Assembly (NCBI RefSeq): GCF_002159765.1
Contig: NZ_NFJH01000003.1
Coordinates: 124,001 to 188,000 of the forward strand
Source of the DNA: Collinsella sp. An268
GTDB taxonomy: Bacteria > Actinomycetota > Coriobacteriia > Coriobacteriales > Coriobacteriaceae
Direction of reading: 5' to 3'
DNA length: 64,000 nucleotides
The notes under the pieces are model-generated. The model was not told where the DNA came from. It worked only from the letters and a program-made list of their open reading frames with translations, and did not search any database. Numbering within the stretch: position 1 is the stretch's first letter; each line of letters starts with the position of its first letter. Below, piece by piece: positions 37,966 through 46,916 of the stretch. The position numbers and the translations under genes were made by a program.

Positions 37966-38055
37966 GTGGAATCACTCCTTAGGAACGAGCCGGGTAAGAG
38001 GGCGCGCCCTCGGTGCGCCCCGCCGCGCCGTTGCCCAAGCCCGAGCGAAACAGCG

Positions 38056-39570
38056 CTAGTTTTCCATTGTAGTAGACGGCGTCTCGGGCGTGTGCTCGCG
38101 CGGCAGATGAATCGTAAAAGTCGTACCTTTTTCAAGCTCGGAATCGACCGCGATGTAGCCGTGATGCCGCTCGATGATCTGCTGCGTGAGGGAGAGGCCC
38201 ACGCCCAAGCCGCCCGCCTCGCGCGCGCGGCTCGCGTCGGCGCGCCAGAAGCGGCTGAAGATGCGGGGCAGGTCCTCTTTGGCGATGCCGATGCCGGTGT
38301 CGCTCACCGATATGAGCACGTCGCGCTTGCCCGTCTTGACCGACACGACGACCCAGCCGCCCTCGGGCGTATAGCGCATCGCGTTGCTCATGATGTTGAT
38401 GATGGCCTGCGTGATCATATCGGGATCGCACTCCACCACCGCGTCGCGCCCCTGCGTCTCGTCGTTGAAGCGCAGGCGCAGGTCGTGATCGTGGAACAGC
38501 TGGTGTTGGCCCGCCACAATCTGCTGCACAAACGGCACCATATCGACCTCTTCGATATTGAGCGGTGCGCTCTTGGCCTCCATACGCGAGAGGTCGAGCA
38601 TCTGCTGCACGAGGCGCGCCAAGCGGCGGGTCTCGGTCGCCACGGTCTCCAGATGCTCATCGTCTGCCGGCATGACGCCGTCTTGCATCGCCTCGACGGT
38701 GGCGAGCATGCCCATGAGCGGCGTGCGGAGCTCATGCGCCACGTCGGAGGTGATGCGACGCTCGTGCTTGAGGTCGCGCTCGAGCGAGGTGGCCATCTCG
38801 TCAAACGTCTCGCCCAACCGATCGATCTCGTCATCGCCCCGCATGTTGGTGCGGGCCGAGAGGTCGCCGTCGCGCACCTGCTTGGCCGTCGAGGTGATGC
38901 GGCGGAGCGGTGAGGTGAGCATGTGTGACACGAGGAAACCGATGATGATAGAGATGCACACGGCTATGAGCGCGGCGAGCGCCATGGCGTTGAACGTGCG
39001 GTCGCGGAAGGCGTTGTCCGCCTTGCTCAGCAGCACATCCGAGCCGAGCACCCACACGCGCACCGATCCGACCGTCGTCCCGCCCGTCGTGATGATGGGC
39101 GTGGTAACCGAGCCCTCGGCATCGGTCGGCGCCGTGGAGGTGAGGCTGTGGCCGCGCTTGGCGGATGCCGCCGGCCACGTATCGTCGTACACGATCTCGC
39201 CGCGCGCATCGGTAACCTGGATGCCGATATCGCTCGAAAGCGTGGTCTCGGCAACCGACGAGAGGTACTCGGCCGTCCACGCCCCGTCCTCCTCGTAGGC
39301 CACGGCCAGGCGCTGCGCCGTCACCTCGGCGATATCCTTCATATTGGTGCGGGTGTAATCCGAGAAGACGCCGCCCCAGACCACGCTCACGACCCCCACC
39401 ATGATGAGCACCGTCATGACGGAGGTGGCCGCAAACGTAAAGGCCATGCGCGTGGCATAGCTGATGCCGGGGCGATTGTCCTTGCGCGGCGTGTTCCAGC
39501 TCGCCCGCGAAGAGCTCTTCTCGGGCGATGATTTATGCCGTTTGCCTATCTCGAACCGCTCGGAGGGCAT
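38056..39570 (-). CDS. Membrane sensor histidine kinase
   Basis: A 504-residue sensor kinase. It has helix 1 (about 42-67), an extracytoplasmic sensor of about 130 residues, helix 2 (about 196-217), HAMP, the dimerisation box SDVAHELRTPLMG with His279, N-box (IINIMSNAMRYTP), G1 box DTGIGIA, F-box and G2 GGLGVGLSLTQQII. It autophosphorylates and passes phosphate to the response regulator encoded 3 bp upstream. Gene pairs of this type often respond to envelope stress, but nothing here reveals the signal. Confidence 0.92.
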   Translation of the reverse strand: MPSERFEIGKRHKSSPEKSSSRASWNTPRKDNRPGISYATRMAFTFAATSVMTVLIMVGVVSVVWGGVFSDYTRTNMKDIAEVTAQRLAVAYEEDGAWTAEYLSSVAETTLSSDIGIQVTDARGEIVYDDTWPAASAKRGHSLTSTAPTDAEGSVTTPIITTGGTTVGSVRVWVLGSDVLLSKADNAFRDRTFNAMALAALIAVCISIIIGFLVSHMLTSPLRRITSTAKQVRDGDLSARTNMRGDDEIDRLGETFDEMATSLERDLKHERRITSDVAHELRTPLMGMLATVEAMQDGVMPADDEHLETVATETRRLARLVQQMLDLSRMEAKSAPLNIEEVDMVPFVQQIVAGQHQLFHDHDLRLRFNDETQGRDAVVECDPDMITQAIINIMSNAMRYTPEGGWVVVSVKTGKRDVLISVSDTGIGIAKEDLPRIFSRFWRADASRAREAGGLGVGLSLTQQIIERHHGYIAVDSELEKGTTFTIHLPREHTPETPSTTMEN

Positions 39571-39573
39571 GGG

Positions 39574-40293
39574 TTACTTCTCGTCTGCCTTCTTTTCCTG
39601 AGCGGGCGCCTCAAAGCGGTAGCCCACGCCGTGCACGGTAAAGAGCCACTTGGGATGGCGCGGGTCGTCGCCGAGCTTGGCGCGCAAGTTCTTAACGTGG
39701 CTGTCGATGGTGCGCTCGTATCCCTCGAAGTCGTAGCCGAGCACCTTCTCGACCAGCTCCATACGGTTGTACACGCGGCCCGGGTGACGGGCGAGCGTAG
39801 CCAGGAGCTTGAACTCGGAGGCGGTGAGGTCGACGTCCTTGCCGTCCACCAGGATCTTGTGACCGGAGATGTCAATCACGAGCTCGCCAAAATCGAGCAC
39901 GTCGACCTCGGGCTCGGTATGCGCGCGGCGGAAGATGGCGCGCACGCGGGCCACGAGCTCGCGCGGGGAGAACGGCTTGACGATATAGTCATCGGCGCCG
40001 AGCTCGAGACCGATGATGCGGTCCTCCACCTCGCCCTTGGCGGTCAGCATGATGATGGGCACCGACGAGCCCTTGTCGCGGATGATCTTGCAGACGCGCT
40101 CGCCCGAGAGCTTGGGGAGCATGAGGTCGAGGATCACGAGGTCGAACTTGTGCTTCTCAAACTCGTCGACGGCGGCCTTGCCGTCGCCCACGCCCACAAC
40201 CCAATACCCCTCGCGGTCGAGATATGCCGCAACGGCGTCACGGATGGCCTTTTCGTCTTCAACTAAAAGGATACGCTTCGCATCTGAAGCCAT
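39574..40293 (-). CDS. OmpR/PhoB-family response regulator
   Basis: 239 residues: receiver domain (about 5-120) with the phospho-acceptor Asp56 (LVILDLMLP), the Thr in MLTAKG and Lys in DDYIVKPF, and a C-terminal winged HTH (TASEFKLLATLARHPGRVYNRMELVEKV ... ERTIDSHVKNLRAKLG). The ATG at 40293 has AGGAGG 6 nt upstream. It is the first gene of a two-gene unit with the histidine kinase. Confidence 0.93.
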   Translation of the reverse strand: MASDAKRILLVEDEKAIRDAVAAYLDREGYWVVGVGDGKAAVDEFEKHKFDLVILDLMLPKLSGERVCKIIRDKGSSVPIIMLTAKGEVEDRIIGLELGADDYIVKPFSPRELVARVRAIFRRAHTEPEVDVLDFGELVIDISGHKILVDGKDVDLTASEFKLLATLARHPGRVYNRMELVEKVLGYDFEGYERTIDSHVKNLRAKLGDDPRHPKWLFTVHGVGYRFEAPAQEKKADEK

Positions 40294-40479
40294 GGTCGGC
40301 CTCCTGTCTTTTCGTCGTACCTGCCCGGTCCATTGTAACGTACCGAACACGCTCTATAGACAAGGAGCCAACTGCGGGCGCCGAGCGTGCGAGGGCATCG
40401 GCGAGCGCGAGCATGCTCCTACTTGTCCATTATGCCCAACGCTATGCAAATGTATCCCTACGGAAGCAATATGCGTATG

Positions 40480-41754
40480 CTACAAGCTGAAGACGCGGGC
40501 CGTCACGTGATCGGGGATGCCCTGCTCGTTGCGGATGGTCGCGTAGCTTAAGAACTGGCTCGTGGCACCCTCGCTCGCCGGCCAGTCGCCGTAATCGACC
40601 GAGCGGTCGGGGGCGGAGAGGGTCGCGTAGGTCTGCGCCTCGGTGTCAACCACAAAGTGAGAGGTCTGCGCCTTGATAAGATAGCGCGAGCCCCACGCCG
40701 CCACGCACGCGAGCGGCTCGCGGCGCACATATATATAAGGACCGCCCTCGCGGCCGATGAACGTGCCCATGTTGCCCAGGCTACCGCGCCCGTCGTAGCT
40801 CGCCTCAATGGAAAACGCGAACTGCTCGTTCACGTACACCGCCTCAAACGGCGCAACGCCCGAGGGCAGCACGAGCTGGTCGCGCTGGGTGTGGTTGCCG
40901 TCCGTCAAATCGATCGCCGTCATGCCGTAATAGGTGCCCTCGTCGACGTTGACGCGCGGCGCGATCGTCAAGATGCCGTCTGCCACGTGGGGCGAGGCAG
41001 CAAAGCGCCCGTGCGAGGTCCAGAGCTCGCGCCCCTCGGTATCGCCGAGCGTCCACTGGTAGCAATGCGAGTCCTTCGTGCTGGCGCCTCCGGTGGCGAG
41101 CGGCATCTTCTGCCAGATAACGCTCGTGTTCCACGTGGTGAAGCGCGGGGGCTCCCAATCGATATCGCCTGAGTCGAGCTGGACGGGGTCGCCGTTCAGC
41201 TGCCCGTTGTAGAGACCCTGGCCAATGAGCGTCCAGGCGCGGGTCGCGTAATCGATCTCCACCCAGGCAAAGACGTCGTCGGTGCAGCGGACGTCAAAGA
41301 ACTCGTACGCCGCGCCCTGGGTGGGCGTCTCGATGAGCGTGTTCAAGACACCGGTCGAGAGGCTCATCGTCCCCAAGGTGTTGACGTGCTGCGAGGATTC
41401 CGGCGCCATGAGCGCCGCCGCCCACGAGCCGCCGCTATGGAACAGCAGCGTGCCCAGCGGCAGCGTAAACTCCTGCACCGCGGTGTACGGGCTGTCGGCG
41501 CTCTCGTAGTCGCCGTCGAGCACGCCGACCAGCTGCGAATCATCTACCACCTGCGGTTCGCCCGACGTCTCCTTTACGTCGCTCGACCCACAGGACGAAA
41601 GCGAGATGGCCACCATGCCCGCACCCACCGCGGCGATGCTGCCGAGGGTGAAGCTGCGTCGCGTGACCCCGCGCCGGTCGGCGGGCGGGGCAGCGGCCTC
41701 GCGGCTATCGCACGCAAGGCCAAACATATGGGCAAGGCGGTCTCTCACGCTCAT
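40480..41754 (-). CDS. Tat-exported lipoprotein, unknown function
   Basis: A 424-residue exported protein. The N-terminus carries a twin-arginine signal (VTRRSFTLGSIAAVGAGM) that ends in a lipobox (SLSSC), so it should be folded, exported and lipid-anchored. The rest is rich in beta-type segments with Trp and Asp-containing repeats (TTWNTSVIWQKMPL, YGMTAIDLTDGNHTQRDQLVLP), suggesting a beta-propeller-like fold. No domain is recognised. The start ATGAG overlaps the stop of the TSCPD-domain gene by 4 bp, so the two are translated together. Confidence 0.7.
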   Translation of the reverse strand: MSVRDRLAHMFGLACDSREAAAPPADRRGVTRRSFTLGSIAAVGAGMVAISLSSCGSSDVKETSGEPQVVDDSQLVGVLDGDYESADSPYTAVQEFTLPLGTLLFHSGGSWAAALMAPESSQHVNTLGTMSLSTGVLNTLIETPTQGAAYEFFDVRCTDDVFAWVEIDYATRAWTLIGQGLYNGQLNGDPVQLDSGDIDWEPPRFTTWNTSVIWQKMPLATGGASTKDSHCYQWTLGDTEGRELWTSHGRFAASPHVADGILTIAPRVNVDEGTYYGMTAIDLTDGNHTQRDQLVLPSGVAPFEAVYVNEQFAFSIEASYDGRGSLGNMGTFIGREGGPYIYVRREPLACVAAWGSRYLIKAQTSHFVVDTEAQTYATLSAPDRSVDYGDWPASEGATSQFLSYATIRNEQGIPDHVTARVFSL

Positions 41755-42017
41755 GCGCGCGCCTGCTCCTGAGCGGCGTCGAGCGCGCAGCACAGCTGAT
41801 CGGCGCAGGAGGTGGGCTTGGACCCGCAGGTGTTGCCGCGCAGGATGTCCGTCACCTCGGATACCGGGCACCCCGAGACAAGCTTGGAGATCGCCTTGAG
41901 GTTGCCGTTGCAGCCGCCCACAAAGGAAACGCCCTCGATGGTCTGGCCGTCGTCGGCGAGGTCGACGTGGATGTTGCGCGAGCAGACGCCGCGGGGCGTG
42001 AAGTCGATGGAGATCAT
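41751..42017 (-). CDS. TSCPD-domain small protein
   Basis: 88 residues matching the TSCPD domain (TIGR03905-like): SRNIHVDLADDGQTIEGVSFVGGCNGNLKAISKLVSGCPVSEV, with conserved Cys residues (VCSRN, GGCNGN, GCP, TCGSKPTSCADQL). Similar domains are found at the C-terminus of some ribonucleotide reductases, and stand-alone members are of unknown function. The ATG at 42017 has GGGGAGGG 4 nt upstream. Coupled to the Tat lipoprotein gene downstream. Confidence 0.8.
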   Translation of the reverse strand: MISIDFTPRGVCSRNIHVDLADDGQTIEGVSFVGGCNGNLKAISKLVSGCPVSEVTDILRGNTCGSKPTSCADQLCCALDAAQEQARA

Positions 42018-42199
42018 TGAACCCTCCCCTGGTCCGAGTGAGACAGTCGCTAGGGCCGAGGGCCCCTTGGTGCCCCGTGTCTTTTGGTGGGGCGCTTCTA
42101 TCGCAGCCATTATCCCCGTTTCGGGACGCAAGCGCACCGGTGGCACAGGGTTTCCACGTCGACGGCGCCGGGCGGGCCTGCGTCCTTACGCGTGGATAC

Positions 42200-42238
42200 G
42201 AAAACGCCCCCGAGAGGCATCGAGCCGTCTCGGGGGCG
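42200..42238 (-). terminator. Terminator of the AOR-cytochrome operon
   Basis: Perfect 11-bp stem (42205-42215 and 42228-42238) with TTTTCG following on the minus strand, 21 bp after the cytochrome gene stop. Confidence 0.88.
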
Positions 42239-42259
42239 CGCATGTGGCGTCAGCCAGCG

Positions 42260-42940
42260 TTACTGGGTGACCGTGGCCTCAAACAGGTCGGGGGTCGTCC
42301 AACCGTCGGGCACCGCACCGGTCTTTCCGTCGTAACCGAGGTCCTGGACCGTCCAGCCCTCGGGCACGCCGCCCTCGCCTTCCCAAGCGCCAACCTGGTG
42401 GCAGGTCGCGCAGGTGAAGACGCTCTGGTCGTGCATGCGGTGGCAGGTGTTGCACTGCTGCACGCCGTGGTAGTCGCTGTGCGGATCAAAGCTGAAGTCG
42501 GCCGTGGAGGACTCGGTCGCACCGGGCATCACACCCGCCCCGGAGTGGCAGCCGCTCTGCAGGCAGAACTCGTTGGAGTAGCTCTCCTTGGCGAGCGGGG
42601 TGTCATAGCTGCCGGAGAGCTGCGCCTGGATCTGCGAGCCCATCTGGCCGAGCGTCTGCTCGTGGCAGCCAAGGCACTGGTTGTCCACCACGCCCTTGTG
42701 GGCGTACGCGAGCGACGTGGTGTCGTTCTCGAAGCTCTGATAGTACTTGCCCATGGTGTTGTGGCAAAGCTGATCGCAGAACTCCGGGGTGGAACGCCAG
42801 GCCCAACCGGCCACGCCGAGCACCGTGACCACCACGACGGCGGCAATCACGATGGGCAGGCGCTTGGCCTTCCAGTTGATCTTCTTCTTAGGAGCCTGAG
42901 CGGTCTCAGCCGCCGTGGTCTCCTGCTTCTCGTCAGCCAT
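42260..42940 (-). CDS. Membrane-anchored multihaem cytochrome c (NapC/NirT-like)
   Basis: 226 residues: a basic cytoplasmic N-terminus, one helix (27-48), and an exported domain with five haem-type motifs. Three are canonical CXXCH (residues 89-93, 163-167, 177-181). The first is CX3CH (55-60) and another is CX4CH (126-132). This resembles NapC/NirT-type quinol-linked cytochromes. It should pass electrons between the quinone pool and the ferredoxin/AOR partners encoded upstream. It lies 21 bp after the AOR gene, in the same operon. Confidence 0.85.
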   Translation of the reverse strand: MADEKQETTAAETAQAPKKKINWKAKRLPIVIAAVVVVTVLGVAGWAWRSTPEFCDQLCHNTMGKYYQSFENDTTSLAYAHKGVVDNQCLGCHEQTLGQMGSQIQAQLSGSYDTPLAKESYSNEFCLQSGCHSGAGVMPGATESSTADFSFDPHSDYHGVQQCNTCHRMHDQSVFTCATCHQVGAWEGEGGVPEGWTVQDLGYDGKTGAVPDGWTTPDLFEATVTQ

Positions 42941-42961
42941 CGGTATCTCCTCTCAGGCAGC

Positions 42962-45217
42962 TTAGGCCAGCGCCGGGTTGTCGCCGCAGTAATCGGCGAG
43001 CACGCCGGCGTACTTGCGGGTGCGCTCGTCATAGGACTTGCCGCCCTCGGTAAGGAGACCAAGCTCCTCGAGGTCGGAGGCAACGTCGTCGAGGCCGAGG
43101 TCCTCGAGGCACTCCTTGGTCGGGCAGCCGAGCTCGGCGTCCCAGCCAAAGCGCTCGTACATCATGGTAAGAGCGGTCTGCCAGTCTTCCTTCTCCATCT
43201 TGTCGGTGCCCGGGGTGAAGGGCTCGATGTCCGGGTCCTTCGTGAACGGCCACTCGGTGATGGTGTCGTGGACGTTGCGGAAGTCGTTGCAGCCCATGTT
43301 GCCGTCGGCATCGGTCATGCCGCGGGCGGTGTTGGCGCGCTGGAGGGTCATGACGCGCTCGGCGGCCTTGTAAAGGTCGTCGATGGTGATCTCCTGGCCG
43401 GTGACCGCGGTGTAGAACTGAGCCTCGAGGTCAAGGTCGCCGCGGTAGCTGCGCTCCTTGGCGGGCGCCATAGCCATCGGCCACACCCAGTTGCAGAGCG
43501 TCAGACAGTCATGCAGCACGTCGGTGACGATGCTCCACCAAGCGAACTCCGCCTTGTACTCGTTCATGGGCGTGTAGTCCTTGTTGGGGTCGATCGCGTC
43601 CTCGGAACCCCACATCTCGGCCGCCATCTCCTTCTTGAGGTCGATGGGAAGACCGCAGCCCTGGAAGTTCACCGCGGAGTGAATCATGTCGTCGCGGTTG
43701 AACACCATGTTGTAGAGGCCGCCGGTCTGGCCGAAGCACTCGATGGCGTGGTGGACGGGCCAGCCACGGTAGTTGATGAGGCAGGAGGTCGCGTTGTCGA
43801 ACCACTCCATGTGGTCCCACTCCTTGCACCACACGATCGGGCCGTGGCCAAGAAGCGCGATCGGCTTGTTCTCCACGTCGTTCTCGGCGATGTCGCAGAG
43901 GATCTTGATGAAGGACGTCGGGTCGCCGTCGTTCACGATGGCGTCGAAGTTGTACTCGGCCATCTGCTCGGGCGTGCAGTGCTCAGCGAGGATGCCCTTG
44001 GTGTAGGTCCAGGCGATGTCGCGGTAGAGCTGCGCGTAGTTGCACCACAGACCGAGGTCGTCGACCGTGTTGGAGATGAGCTGATCGTAGAAGACGGAGG
44101 TGTCGGTGTTGGTGCCCTCCTCCGTCTTGATGCCCTGGGCCTTCATGATGGGCTGCATGTAGCTCGAGAACGGGAAGTTGGGCACGCAGGTGTTGCCCGA
44201 GGACTGGTAGCCCGTCGCCTCGTACACGCGCGGATCTTGGATCTGCGAGTAGCAACGCACCGGGCAGCCGTGGCAACCGGCCATCTTGACGGTGTACTTC
44301 TCCGCCTCGGGGCCGAGGTCCTTGGTGGACTTCATGCAGCGGTAGCCCATGGTGTTGGGCTCAAAGGGCTTGGGCTCGCCGGTCTCGATGGGGCCGCCCT
44401 CGGCAGCTGCCCAGTAGAGGCCCTTGCGTGCGGTCCAACGCGAGCCGGAGTCGTAGTACTCGGCCCAGGACTGCTGGGTCGACGGCACGACGTGGTTGTT
44501 GTTGGAGCCGAGGACCTGGGCGATCATGTAGTCGGAGAGGTCGGCGACCATCTGCGGGTCGGCGACGTTCACGGCCTTGGTGCCCTTGACGACGACGGCC
44601 TTGCACTTCTTGGAACCGAGCACCGCGCCCAGACCCGCGCCCGCGGAGTGGCTACGGGAGTTCATGACGCACGCGTAGGGCAGCAGGTTCTCGCCGGCCG
44701 GGCCGATGGTGGCGACGCAGGCCTCGAGACCGTGCTTCTTGCAGAGCGCCTCGGTGGTCTCGCGGGTACCCTTGCCCCACACGGCGGAGGCGTCCTCGAT
44801 CGAGATCTTGTCATCGTCGATCAAGATGTAGACCGGCTTCTCGGAAGCGCCCTCGATGATGAGGCCGTCGTGGCCGGAGAACTTGAGGGTGGCACCGAGC
44901 TGGCCGCCGCAGTGCGCGTCGACCACGAGGTAGTCCTTGGTGAACGTGGAGAGCGTCGCCCACGTGGAGCGGCCGCCCAGGGGCACACCGGAGCCGGTCA
45001 GCGGGCCGACGGCGAGAACGGCCTTGTTCTCGGGCGCGTCCCATGCGGTGCCGGCGGGCACCTCGTCATACATGATCTTGTTGGCAAAGCCCATGCCGCC
45101 GATGTAATCGGCCTGCATGGCCTCGTCAGACTCGACGGAGATATCACCCGTCGTGAGGTTGACGCGCGCGATCTGGCCCGCCCAACCGTAAGAACCATAG
45201 GTGGCAGTATCAGCCAT
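42962..45217 (-). CDS. AOR-family (tungsten-type) oxidoreductase
   Basis: A 751-residue aldehyde ferredoxin oxidoreductase-family protein. The N-terminal domain has the pterin-binding start (VNLTTGDISVES ... YIGGMGFANKIMYDE), and a cluster motif C-x2-C-x3-C lies at 315-322 (CHGCPVRC). The length is greater than that of classical AOR (about 605), like the YdhV/BamB branch. The enzyme holds a bis-pterin W or Mo centre and oxidises or reduces an aldehyde- or carboxylate-type substrate. It has no own export signal, while the upstream ferredoxin does. The next gene encodes a multihaem cytochrome. This resembles the E. coli ydhYVWXUT arrangement. Confidence 0.88.
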   Translation of the reverse strand: MADTATYGSYGWAGQIARVNLTTGDISVESDEAMQADYIGGMGFANKIMYDEVPAGTAWDAPENKAVLAVGPLTGSGVPLGGRSTWATLSTFTKDYLVVDAHCGGQLGATLKFSGHDGLIIEGASEKPVYILIDDDKISIEDASAVWGKGTRETTEALCKKHGLEACVATIGPAGENLLPYACVMNSRSHSAGAGLGAVLGSKKCKAVVVKGTKAVNVADPQMVADLSDYMIAQVLGSNNNHVVPSTQQSWAEYYDSGSRWTARKGLYWAAAEGGPIETGEPKPFEPNTMGYRCMKSTKDLGPEAEKYTVKMAGCHGCPVRCYSQIQDPRVYEATGYQSSGNTCVPNFPFSSYMQPIMKAQGIKTEEGTNTDTSVFYDQLISNTVDDLGLWCNYAQLYRDIAWTYTKGILAEHCTPEQMAEYNFDAIVNDGDPTSFIKILCDIAENDVENKPIALLGHGPIVWCKEWDHMEWFDNATSCLINYRGWPVHHAIECFGQTGGLYNMVFNRDDMIHSAVNFQGCGLPIDLKKEMAAEMWGSEDAIDPNKDYTPMNEYKAEFAWWSIVTDVLHDCLTLCNWVWPMAMAPAKERSYRGDLDLEAQFYTAVTGQEITIDDLYKAAERVMTLQRANTARGMTDADGNMGCNDFRNVHDTITEWPFTKDPDIEPFTPGTDKMEKEDWQTALTMMYERFGWDAELGCPTKECLEDLGLDDVASDLEELGLLTEGGKSYDERTRKYAGVLADYCGDNPALA

Positions 45218-45233
45218 TGCGTATCTCCAATCT

Positions 45234-45956
45234 TTAAGCGACGTGGCCGCCGCCGACGAAGTCCTGCTGCTCGCCTACGAGCGGGTACGGATTCTCCTGA
45301 CGGGTCGGGCCAGACGAATGGCTGACGTCCTCCCACTCGATGAGCTCGATGGCGCCGTTGGGGCACTGCGCGGCGCAGCGGCCGCAGGCAACGCACTTGC
45401 GGGACTTACCGGTAACGGTGTTCACGCGCGGCATGTCGTACGGGCAGGCGGCGACGCAGGCACCGCAGCCGACGCACTTGTCCTCGTCCACCACGCGGAC
45501 GCCGTTGTCGTTGGTGATGATGGCGCCGTGCGGGCACGCGGTCTGGCACAGGGCGGTCTTGCACATGTAGCAGGTGCGGATGGTCCACTCCATGGAGTAG
45601 AAGATGCCGTCGCCGCTACCGAGCTCCTTGCCGTACTGGTAGCCGTCGTGCACGTGGATGCGCGCGGCAGCCGGCTGGCTCACGCCGTCGAGGGCGAGCG
45701 TGCAGGCCATCTCGCAGCGCTGGCATCCGGTGCAGCGAGCGCGGTTCACCTTGAGCACGTGGGACGGCGTGGCGTAGTAATCCAGGTCGCCCATGGAGCT
45801 CGTCGGCGTCGCAGCCGCCTCCTCCGGGAGCAGGCCGAGCGCCACCATGCTCGCCACGAACGCGCCCGAGACCTTCACAAACCCGCGACGGGTGAAGAAG
45901 GATTCGAGGCGATCCGCGCCCGAGCCCACCAGCTCTGTGGTGGTGTTCTCTTTCAT
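45234..45956 (-). CDS. Tat-exported four-cluster ferredoxin subunit (YdhY/DmsB-like)
   Basis: 240 residues. A twin-arginine signal starts at about residue 22 (FTRRGFVKVSGAFVASMVALG). The mature part holds four sets of cysteines for [4Fe-4S] clusters: CTGCQRCEMAC, CYMCKTALCQTACP, CVGCGACVAACP and CVACGRCAAQCP. This is the electron-transfer subunit of a molybdo/tungsto-oxidoreductase. Because the AOR gene follows by 16 bp and has no signal, the two may be exported together as a folded complex. The dyad site at 46128-46144 lies about 170 bp upstream of this gene. Confidence 0.9.
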   Translation of the reverse strand: MKENTTTELVGSGADRLESFFTRRGFVKVSGAFVASMVALGLLPEEAAATPTSSMGDLDYYATPSHVLKVNRARCTGCQRCEMACTLALDGVSQPAAARIHVHDGYQYGKELGSGDGIFYSMEWTIRTCYMCKTALCQTACPHGAIITNDNGVRVVDEDKCVGCGACVAACPYDMPRVNTVTGKSRKCVACGRCAAQCPNGAIELIEWEDVSHSSGPTRQENPYPLVGEQQDFVGGGHVA

Positions 45957-46049
45957 AGTTCCCTCCCCTACTGGTTACGGCGGTTCCCCGCCGTGGATCG
46001 ATATGACGCGCGCGCCTGGCGATGGCGCGCAATTCGCCGTGTACCATTG

Positions 46050-46144
46050 TCACCTATGCATCGCGCCGGGCTTCACCTTGTTACGGGTAATTTGCGCGTT
46101 TTGGTGCAGAATTACCGCCGGCGCTTGTCACCTGTTTGGGGTGA
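46050..46144 (-). promoter_or_regulatory. Candidate operator region of the AOR operon (TCACC-N7-GGTGA)
   Basis: A 17-bp dyad TCACC-N7-GGTGA is at 46128-46144. Additional TCACC half-sites are at 46050-46054 and 46073-46077 (the latter with a degenerate GGGTA partner). The same dyad occurs at 47826-47842 in front of the LuxR gene. The rest of the 314-bp gap 45957-46270 holds no gene. Confidence 0.55.
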
Positions 46145-46270
46145 CCTCTCGCATTTTGGCATGGTATGGGCCACAAAACGGCGCCGGGCATAACCGGCAC
46201 CCGCATCGCAGCGAGCCTCTCGTTGCCGCCCGGCGGCGCGTGGGACACGTAGACGTCTGGATGCTCGGCC

Positions 46271-46864
46271 CTAGACGATCTCCCCCGCCTCGCGGAGCTC
46301 CTGATCCACGCGACTGTCGCGCAGCGAGCAATTCTCGGTAATCATGCACGGCACCGAGAGGCGCGTGCACGGCAGGTCCCGGTCGAGCTCGGCGAGCGTA
46401 TAGTGGCAGACGCGCAAGTAGTAGTCTCCCACCAGCGCGCGCACCGCCTCGAGCGCAAAGATGAGGGTGTAATTGCGGCTCGTCGGCAGAGGGCCGGTAA
46501 GCCCCTCGATGTCTTCCCGCGTGATAGCGAGCGCCTGCTCGACGGTCTTGCCGCGCAGAAGCGAGGCGAGGGCCGTCGCGCACGCGATCGCCGCCAAGCA
46601 GCCGTGACTGCGGAAACCGACCTCGCCAAACGTCGCGGTCTCGGGATCGATCTGGGCAAAGAGCTGCATCTGCACGGTGCCGCGCTTCTCTTTGCCCACG
46701 CTGCAGAAGACGTTGGCGCCGTCGGGAATGCCCCCGTTGGCGGCGTCGGCGATAAGGTCGATGGTCTTCTTATCGTACTCAGAGATGGGCGCGTCCTTCT
46801 CTATCTGGTACATATCGGGCGTCCGCAGAAACGGCGTGTCCTCGGTAAGGCGGTTCCTAGCCAT
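46271..46864 (-). CDS. NifU/IscU-like iron-sulfur scaffold protein
   Basis: A 197-residue protein related to the NifU N-terminal/IscU fold: GFRSHGCLAAIACATALASLLRGKTVEQALAI matches the family helix with the cluster Cys, and the core continues with LEAVRALVGDYY. Further Cys residues (VFCSVGKEKRG, DLPCTR, VPCMITENCS) offer extra ligands. It may load clusters into the Fe-S proteins of this operon or be a locus-specific scaffold. The ATG at 46864 has GAAAGGGG upstream. It lies between the 282-aa unknown protein and the ferredoxin gene, all on the minus strand. Confidence 0.7.
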   Translation of the reverse strand: MARNRLTEDTPFLRTPDMYQIEKDAPISEYDKKTIDLIADAANGGIPDGANVFCSVGKEKRGTVQMQLFAQIDPETATFGEVGFRSHGCLAAIACATALASLLRGKTVEQALAITREDIEGLTGPLPTSRNYTLIFALEAVRALVGDYYLRVCHYTLAELDRDLPCTRLSVPCMITENCSLRDSRVDQELREAGEIV

Positions 46865-46916
46865 GGGGCCCCTTTCTCGTATGGGCAGGTAGTCAGGGTA
46901 ACAAACGGTGCGGGCA

